A DNA stretch of 16,822 nt from Melaminivora alkalimesophila (GTDB taxonomy: Bacteria; Pseudomonadota; Gammaproteobacteria; Burkholderiales; Burkholderiaceae_C), in assembly GCF_000282995.1 (NCBI RefSeq), contig NZ_ALEE01000703.1:1-16822 (forward strand). The letters run 5' to 3'. The notes beneath the pieces were generated by a model. The model saw only the letters and a list, made by a program, of their open reading frames with translations. It made no database searches and was not told the origin of the DNA. The position numbers and the translations under genes are program-made. Shown piece after piece: positions 10,393-16,822 of this stretch (position 1 is the first letter of the stretch; each line of letters begins with the position of its first letter).

Positions 10393-11055
10393 ATGAAAGC
10401 CCGGACCCAAAGCAAGAAGGTGAACAAGGCGTGGTTGAGCGACCACGTCAACGATCCCTACGTGAAACTCGCGCAGAAGGAGGGCTACCGCGCGCGCGCC
10501 GCCTACAAGCTCAAGGAGATCGACGAGCAGCTGGGCCTGATCCGGCCGGGCCAAGTGGTGGTCGACCTGGGCAGCGCCCCCGGCGCCTGGAGCCAGTACC
10601 TGCGCCGGCGCATGGCCCCGGGCGGTGCGGCGGCCGGCGCGCTCCAGGGCACGCTCATTGCTCTCGACATCCTGCCGATGGAGCCCATCGAGGGAGTGCA
10701 CTTCCTGCAGGGCGACTTCCGCGAGGACGAGGTGCTTGCGCGCCTGCAGGAGGCGGTGCAGGGCCGGCCGGTGGACGTGGTGGTCTCGGACATGGCGCCG
10801 AACCTGTCGGGGGTCGAATCGGTGGATGCGGTGCGCATTGCCCACCTGATCGAGCTGGCCGTGGATTTCGCCGTGCAGCATCTGCGCCCGGACGGCGCGC
10901 TGGTGGTCAAGCTGTTCCACGGCAGTGGCTACACGCAGCTGGTGCAGCTGTTCAAGAACACCTTCCAGGTGGTCAAGACGGTCAAGCCCAAGGCCTCGCG
11001 CGACCGTTCGGCCGAGACATTCCTGGTCGGGATGCGCCTGAAGCGGCGCGGCTGA
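10393..11055 (+). CDS. rlmE: 23S rRNA (uridine-2552-2'-O)-methyltransferase RlmE
   Basis: RlmE (formerly FtsJ/RrmJ) methylates the ribose of U2552 in the A loop of 23S rRNA late in 50S assembly, using S-adenosylmethionine. The protein has 220 residues. The SAM-binding motif DLGSAPGAW is at 58-66. The catalytic K-D-K-E tetrad of 2'-O-methyltransferases is complete: Lys39 (YKLKEID), Asp133 (VSDMAPN), Lys173 (VVKLFHG) and Glu208 (SAETFLV). It is slightly longer than the E. coli enzyme (209 residues), with extra Gly/Ala residues around 77-86. No Shine-Dalgarno precedes the ATG. ftsH follows after a 186-nt gap with its own promoter. Confidence 0.96.
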   Translation: MKARTQSKKVNKAWLSDHVNDPYVKLAQKEGYRARAAYKLKEIDEQLGLIRPGQVVVDLGSAPGAWSQYLRRRMAPGGAAAGALQGTLIALDILPMEPIEGVHFLQGDFREDEVLARLQEAVQGRPVDVVVSDMAPNLSGVESVDAVRIAHLIELAVDFAVQHLRPDGALVVKLFHGSGYTQLVQLFKNTFQVVKTVKPKASRDRSAETFLVGMRLKRRG

Positions 11056-11066
11056 AGACCCGGGCG

Positions 11067-11105
11067 GCAGCGCGCCAGGCCCGGCCTGCGGGCCGCTGCG
11101 CTTTT
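11067..11105 (+). terminator. candidate intrinsic terminator after rlmE
   Basis: GGCCCG (11078-11083) pairs with CGGGCC (11089-11094) around a 5-nt loop. An outer stem, GCAGC (11067-11071) with GCTGC (11095-11099), extends it with a bulge. It is followed by GCTTTTG, with only four T. It starts 12 nt after the rlmE stop and precedes the ftsH promoters. Confidence 0.5.
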
Positions 11106-11146
11106 GTCCTGCCTGGAGTGCAGGGTTATGTACCTGCCCCGCCCGT

Positions 11147-11174
11147 GTTGAAACGCCTAAAATCCTCCCCATAT
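11147..11174 (+). promoter_or_regulatory. sigma-32 (RpoH) heat-shock promoter of ftsH
   Basis: GTTGAAA at 11147-11153, a 13-nt spacer, and CCCCATAT at 11167-11174 match the RpoH consensus CTTGAAA-N13-17-CCCCATNT at all but the first base. Transcription would start near 11181, about 60 nt before the ftsH start. E. coli ftsH is an RpoH-dependent gene, and FtsH degrades sigma-32, so a feedback loop is expected. The match is read directly. Activity is inferred. Confidence 0.75.
11158..11163 (+). promoter_or_regulatory. candidate housekeeping -10 before ftsH
   Basis: TAAAAT matches the sigma-70 -10 at 5 of 6 positions and is nested in the spacer of the heat-shock promoter. The expected -35 position has no good hexamer. 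It could provide basal ftsH expression. Confidence 0.35.
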
Positions 11175-11231
11175 GCGCGTGGACGGCCTGTTTGCGCATC
11201 CCTGGGGCCGTCCTTCTTCTTTGCAGTATCT

Positions 11232-11235
11232 GGAG
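11232..11235 (+). promoter_or_regulatory. Shine-Dalgarno deciding the ftsH TTG start
   Basis: GGAG lies 6 nt before TTG at 11242. The N-terminus from this TTG ([20 protein letters not shown]) is the standard one for FtsH in this group. The ATG at 11173 lies inside the heat-shock -10 element. Confidence 0.75.
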
Positions 11236-11241
11236 TTCGGC

Positions 11242-13161
<1,920 letters not shown>

Positions 13162-13173
13162 GGCGCAAACCAA

Positions 13174-13202
13174 GACAAGCGGGGCCCGGTGCCCCGCTTG
13201 TC
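13174..13202 (+). terminator. perfect 12-bp hairpin after ftsH, possible terminator
   Basis: GACAAGCGGGGC (13174-13185) and GCCCCGCTTGTC (13191-13202) are exact inverted repeats around CCGGT. This is the most perfect inverted repeat I found in the window. It starts 12 nt after the ftsH stop. No T-run follows, so it may be a T-less terminator, an mRNA 3'-end stabiliser, or a partial block before folP. Confidence 0.5.
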
Positions 13203-13243
13203 CCATGTGAGCCCTCCCGTTGGCCTTGCCGGAAGGCGCGCCC

Positions 13244-14077
13244 ATGCTCTGGAAGACCACCCGCTTCGACGTCGACCTGACGCGCCCGCGCGTGATGGGC
13301 ATCGTCAATGCCACGCCCGACTCCTTCTCGGACGGAGGCCGGCACGCCGGCGCGTCCTCGGCCCTGCGCCATTGCGAGCGGCTGCTCAAGGACGGTGCGG
13401 ACATCCTCGACATCGGGGGCGAATCAACCCGCCCGGGCAGCCCGCCGGTGCCGCTGGACGAGGAGCTGGCGCGCGTGCTGCCGGTGGTGCGCGGTGCCGT
13501 GGCGCTGGGCGTCCCCGTCTCGGTGGATACTTACAAGGCCGAAGTCATGCAGGCCGTGCTCGACGTGGGCGCCGACGTCATCAACGACATCTGGGCACTG
13601 CGCCAGCCGGGCGCCGCGGACGTGGTGGTCCGGCATGGCCGGTGCGGCGTGTGCCTGATGCACATGCACGGCGAGCCACGCAGCATGCAGTCCCAGCCCA
13701 TGCAGGGCGACGCCGTGCCGCAGGTCGCCGCCTTCCTGCAGCAGGCCGCGCGCGCCCTGGAAGAGCGGGGTGTGGAGCGGGCACGTGTCGCGCTCGACAG
13801 CGGCATCGGCTTCGGCAAGACCGTCGCGCAGAATTTCGCTCTCCTGGCGCGGCAGCCCGAGCTGCTGGCGCTCGGCTATCCCTGGGTTGCGGGGTGGTCC
13901 CGCAAGTCGTCCCTGGGCACTGTCACGGGCCTGGCGGTGGACCAGCGCCTAGTGCCCAGCGTGGCGGCCGCGGTGCTGGCGGTCGAGCAGGGCGCGCGCA
14001 TCGTGCGCGTGCACGACGTGCGCGAGACGGTGGCGGCGCTGGCGGTCTGGAGCGCGATGGATCGCGAGCGCCACTGA
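13244..14077 (+). CDS. folP: dihydropteroate synthase
   Basis: FolP condenses p-aminobenzoate with 6-hydroxymethyl-dihydropterin pyrophosphate in folate synthesis and is the sulfonamide target. The protein has 277 residues from ATG 13244, which has GGAAGG 7 nt upstream. A TTG at 13220 in the same frame has no such site. Motifs of the TIM barrel appear in order: MGIVNATPDSFSDGG (18-32), DIGGESTRPG (56-65), SVDTYK (93-98), ND near 114-115, MHMHGEP (139-145), DSGIGFGKT (185-193), GWSRKSSLG (217-225) and RVHDV (255-259). The usual Asp-Pro-Gly before GFGK is Asp-Ser-Gly here, a mild departure. It lies in the ftsH-folP-glmM order known from proteobacteria including E. coli. Confidence 0.95.
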   Translation: MLWKTTRFDVDLTRPRVMGIVNATPDSFSDGGRHAGASSALRHCERLLKDGADILDIGGESTRPGSPPVPLDEELARVLPVVRGAVALGVPVSVDTYKAEVMQAVLDVGADVINDIWALRQPGAADVVVRHGRCGVCLMHMHGEPRSMQSQPMQGDAVPQVAAFLQQAARALEERGVERARVALDSGIGFGKTVAQNFALLARQPELLALGYPWVAGWSRKSSLGTVTGLAVDQRLVPSVAAAVLAVEQGARIVRVHDVRETVAALAVWSAMDRERH

Positions 14078-14078
14078 A

Positions 14079-14122
14079 CTGCCCCTTCCCCTTTCCTCCT
14101 TCCCAACTCTTTCTCATTCCTC
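14079..14122 (+). other. polypyrimidine leader directly upstream of glmM
   Basis: Between the folP stop and the glmM ATG almost every base is C or T, with only about four purines. The stretch therefore has no Shine-Dalgarno. Unstructured pyrimidine-rich leaders can bind ribosomal protein S1, which is a plausible route of initiation here. Confidence 0.6.
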
Positions 14123-15457
14123 ATGGCACGCAGCTATTTCGGCACCGACGGCATCCGCGGCACCGTGGGCAAGCCGCCCATCACTCCAGATTTCGTGCTC
14201 CGCCTGGGCCACGCCATCGGCCAGGTCCTGCGCCGCACCGAGGAGCGTCCCACGGTGCTGATCGGTAAGGACACGCGCATCTCCGGCTACATGCTGGAGA
14301 GTGCCCTGGAATCCGGGCTGAATTCCGCCGGCGCCGACGTGGTGCTGCTCGGCCCGTTGCCGACGCCGGGGGTGGCCTACCTCACGCGTGCTCAGCGCGC
14401 CAGCCTGGGCGTGGTGATCAGCGCCAGCCACAACGCCTATCCAGACAATGGCATCAAGTTCTTCAGCGCCCAGGGCAACAAGCTGCCGGATGCGTGGGAG
14501 GAGGAGGTGGAGCAGGCGCTGGCGACGCCGCCCCAGTGGGCCGACTCCTCGCACCTCGGTCGCGCCCAGCGTCTGGACGATGCCGCGGGGCGCTACATCG
14601 AGTTCTGCAAGAGCACCTTCTCGCACGACCTGTCGCTGCATGGCCTGCGCATCGTGGTGGATGCCGCCCACGGCGCTGCCTACCACATCGCCCCGAAAGT
14701 GTTCCACGAGCTGGGCGCCGACGTGATCGCCATCGGCTGCGCGCCGGACGGCATGAACATCAACCACGAGGTCGGCGCAACGCACCCGGATGCGCTGGTG
14801 CGCGCGGTGCGGGCCAACGCGGCGGACTTCGGGATCGCCCTGGATGGCGACGCGGACCGGCTGCAGATGGTGGACGGTGCCGGGCGGCTCTACAACGGCG
14901 ACGAGCTGCTGTACCTGCTGGCGGCCGAGCGCCTGGCCTGCGGGCTGCCGGTGCCCGGTGTGGTCGGCACGCTCATGACCAACATGGCGGTGGAGCAGGC
15001 GCTGGTGGCGCGCGGGGTGGAGCTGGTGCGCGCCAAGGTGGGCGACCGCTACGTGCTTGAGGAGCTTCACCGCCGTGGCTGGCTGCTCGGCGGGGAGGGC
15101 TCGGGCCACCTGTTGGTGCTGGACCGGCATACCACCGGCGATGGGTTGGTGAGCGCGCTGCAGGTGCTGCAGGCCTGCGTGCGCAGCGGGCGCAGCCTGG
15201 CCGAGCTGCTGGAGGGCGCGCCGCTGTTCCCGCAGGTGCTGCTCAACGTGCGGCTCAGCCCGCAGCAGGACTGGACGCGCAACCGCCACTTGGCCGAGGC
15301 GACGCGCGCGGTGCAGGAACAGTTGGGCGAGCGGGGCAGGGTGCTGGTGCGCGCGAGCGGCACCGAGCCGCTGTTGCGCGTGATGGTCGAGGCCCAGGAT
15401 CTGGACGAGGCCAACCGCTGCGCCCAGCGGCTGGCCGACGCGGCGCGCGCCGGCTGA
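14123..15457 (+). CDS. glmM: phosphoglucosamine mutase
   Basis: GlmM interconverts glucosamine-6-phosphate and glucosamine-1-phosphate on the route to UDP-GlcNAc for peptidoglycan and lipopolysaccharide. The protein has 444 residues, the typical length, from [16 protein letters not shown]. The phosphoserine is Ser102 in [16 protein letters not shown], equivalent to E. coli Ser102. The Mg2+ loop DGDADR is at 241-246, the sugar-binding loop GEGSGH at 324-329, and the phosphate-binding RASGTEP at 410-416. All four signature elements are intact. The start is fixed by the conserved N-terminus, although no Shine-Dalgarno precedes it. It follows folP after 45 nt and is probably on the same transcript. 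Confidence 0.97.
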   Translation: MARSYFGTDGIRGTVGKPPITPDFVLRLGHAIGQVLRRTEERPTVLIGKDTRISGYMLESALESGLNSAGADVVLLGPLPTPGVAYLTRAQRASLGVVISASHNAYPDNGIKFFSAQGNKLPDAWEEEVEQALATPPQWADSSHLGRAQRLDDAAGRYIEFCKSTFSHDLSLHGLRIVVDAAHGAAYHIAPKVFHELGADVIAIGCAPDGMNINHEVGATHPDALVRAVRANAADFGIALDGDADRLQMVDGAGRLYNGDELLYLLAAERLACGLPVPGVVGTLMTNMAVEQALVARGVELVRAKVGDRYVLEELHRRGWLLGGEGSGHLLVLDRHTTGDGLVSALQVLQACVRSGRSLAELLEGAPLFPQVLLNVRLSPQQDWTRNRHLAEATRAVQEQLGERGRVLVRASGTEPLLRVMVEAQDLDEANRCAQRLADAARAG

Positions 15458-15517
15458 GGCGCTCCGACCGCATGGCAGGGCGCGGCGCCGTCCGGCGCAA
15501 TGCCTTGCCCACTCTCG

Positions 15518-15530
15518 GGGACAATGTCCC
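15518..15530 (+). promoter_or_regulatory. candidate mgtE promoter region with palindrome
   Basis: GGGACA-A-TGTCCC is an exact 6-bp inverted repeat overlapping a -10-like GACAAT (15520-15525). It is the only such element in the 163-nt gap between glmM and mgtE. It could be a promoter with a small operator, or a chance palindrome. No good -35 is present. The rest of the gap, 15531-15620, shows no recognisable Mg2+ riboswitch. Confidence 0.35.
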
Positions 15531-15620
15531 GGTTCCGGCCGGCCGCTGCCGTGCCTTGCTCTGCCCCAGCGTGCCGGGGGTTCGCTCAGCCGGGCGCCTT
15601 TCCCTACCTGTCCCAAGTCC

Positions 15621-16822
15621 ATGCAAGACATCCTGCGCCAGTTCCAGTCCTACGGCCACGTGGCCGATGCCGTCAGCTACGTCAACACCCTCAAGCCCAG
15701 GGAGGCGATGGAACTGGCCGACCGGCTGGATGCGGCCTCCCTCGCCCAGCTGCTGGAGAACACCGACCTGCGCTGCAGCGTGCTGCTGGCGGCCAAGGTG
15801 GTGGCCTCGGGGCGCGCCGACGTGCTGGAGTCGATCGCCGAGGACCGGCTGTCCGACCTGCTCGGCCGGCTGATGGAGGAGGAGCGCGAGCAGGCACTGC
15901 GCCTGCTCTCGCCGGCCTCGCGCAGCTCGGTGGCGCGCCTCATGCTGTATCCGGAGGGAACGGCCGGCAGCATCATGACCACCGAGTTCGTGCAGCTGCC
16001 GCAGGACTGGACGGTGGCACAGGCGCTCGAACACATCCGCCAGACGCAGCACGACCACGAGACGGTCTATGCCATCTACGTCGCCGACGAGCACGGCAGC
16101 CTGCGCTTCGTGCTGTCGCTGCGCCAGCTGGTGTGCGCCGATCCGGCGCAGCCGCTGACCGCGCTGTGGAACGGCAGCCGGCCGATCTCGGTGGGGCCGC
16201 AGGCCGATCGCGAGGAGGTCGCGCGGCTGATCCGGCGCCACAACTTCCTGGCGCTGCCGGTGGTGGACGAGCAGGCGCAGGTGATCGGCATCGTCACCGT
16301 GGACGACGTGATCGACGCGCTGATGGAAGAGGCGCAGGAGGACATTGGCCGCTTCGGCGGTGGCGAGCACATCGGCGTCCCCTACCTGGAGGCGGGCTTT
16401 GGCACCATGATCCGCAAGCGCGGCGGCTGGCTGGCGATCCTGTTCCTCGGCGAGATGCTCACGGCCAGCGCCATGCAGTACTACGAGATGCAGCTGGAAA
16501 AGGCCGTGGTGCTGGCGATGTTCATCCCGCTGATCATGAGCTCGGGCGGCAACTCGGGCTCGCAGGCGACCTCGCTGCTGATCCGCGGGCTGGCGCTCGG
16601 TGAGGTGCGGTTGCGCGACTGGTGGCGGGTGATCGTGCGCGAGCTGCCGACCAGCTTGGTGCTCGGCGCAGGGCTGGGAGCGATCGGTTTCGCGCGCATC
16701 TTCATCTGGCAGCACGCGGGCTTCTATGACTATGGGGAGCACTATCTGCTGATCGGCGCCACCGTCTGGCTGTCGCTGGTCGGCATCGTGTGCTTCGGCT
16801 CGAGCATCGGCTCGATGCTGCC
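15621..16822 (+). CDS. mgtE: magnesium transporter MgtE, 3' end outside the window
   Basis: MgtE is a dimeric Mg2+ channel of the inner membrane, gated by its cytoplasmic Mg2+-sensing domains. About 400 codons are present and the frame is still open at the window edge. The order is the N domain of superhelical repeats (about 1-108), a linker PEGTAGSIMTTEF (111-123), two CBS domains (about 115-172 and 185-240), the plug helix (about 240-265), and the start of the membrane region. The membrane part contains the family signature PLIMSSGGNSGSQAT at 303-317, which lines the pore. Roughly the last 60-80 residues, with the final helices, are missing. The ATG at 15621 gives a standard N-terminus (MQDILRQFQSYGHVADAV) but has no Shine-Dalgarno. 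It may be transcribed separately from glmM. Confidence 0.94.
   Translation, partial: MQDILRQFQSYGHVADAVSYVNTLKPREAMELADRLDAASLAQLLENTDLRCSVLLAAKVVASGRADVLESIAEDRLSDLLGRLMEEEREQALRLLSPASRSSVARLMLYPEGTAGSIMTTEFVQLPQDWTVAQALEHIRQTQHDHETVYAIYVADEHGSLRFVLSLRQLVCADPAQPLTALWNGSRPISVGPQADREEVARLIRRHNFLALPVVDEQAQVIGIVTVDDVIDALMEEAQEDIGRFGGGEHIGVPYLEAGFGTMIRKRGGWLAILFLGEMLTASAMQYYEMQLEKAVVLAMFIPLIMSSGGNSGSQATSLLIRGLALGEVRLRDWWRVIVRELPTSLVLGAGLGAIGFARIFIWQHAGFYDYGEHYLLIGATVWLSLVGIVCFGSSIGSML

Noticed and set aside
15458..15620. Magnesium riboswitch before mgtE
   Set aside because: The gap is short and I see no conserved riboswitch core, only a small palindrome. A covariance-model search would settle it.

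Overview
The window is a dense, GC-rich stretch of chromosomal core genes. It looks like a betaproteobacterium of the order Burkholderiales, most likely Comamonadaceae or a close relative. The basis is high GC with strong third-position bias, the protein sequences, and the gene order greA / DUF4149 / yhbY <> rlmE-ftsH-folP-glmM, which I know from that group. No mobile element, CRISPR array, tRNA, rRNA or defence island is visible, and no gene-free stretch reaches 300 bases.

Layout. (a) 1-3090: the 3' part of an alpha/beta hydrolase gene, overlapping by 4 nt a monofunctional relA (ppGpp synthetase with a degenerate hydrolase site). (b) 3091-8143: carA, a small unnamed gene, then carB. These encode the two subunits of carbamoyl-phosphate synthetase, with a structured leader before carA. 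(c) 8139-9153: the greA transcription factor gene and a four-helix DUF4149 membrane protein gene. A hairpin plus T-tract lies in the greA leader. (d) 9159-10372, minus strand: yhbY (ribosome-assembly CRM protein) followed by a glycosyltransferase gene, fused head to tail by a TGATG. (e) 10393-15457, plus strand: rlmE (23S rRNA methyltransferase), ftsH (membrane AAA+ protease), folP (dihydropteroate synthase) and glmM (phosphoglucosamine mutase). (f) 15621-end: mgtE (magnesium channel), cut by the window edge.

The genes serve basic growth physiology: the stringent response (relA), arginine/pyrimidine precursor supply (carAB), transcript-elongation rescue (greA), ribosome maturation (yhbY, rlmE), membrane proteostasis and heat shock (ftsH), folate (folP), cell-wall precursor supply (glmM) and Mg2+ homeostasis (mgtE).

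I see no wholly new multi-gene system. The most interesting signals are regulatory. A near-perfect sigma-32 (RpoH) promoter lies before ftsH, and this rules out the upstream ATG as its start. A greA leader has a -10-like element followed by a hairpin and T-tract, resembling the E. coli GraL arrangement. The 20-bp yhbY/rlmE divergent spacer holds overlapping, opposite -10 elements that would give leaderless or nearly leaderless mRNAs. The carA leader carries a perfect 9-bp hairpin and a T6 run. Three genes (carB, glmM, mgtE) start without a Shine-Dalgarno sequence, glmM after a polypyrimidine tract. The unnamed gene between carA and carB is the best candidate for an undescribed function.
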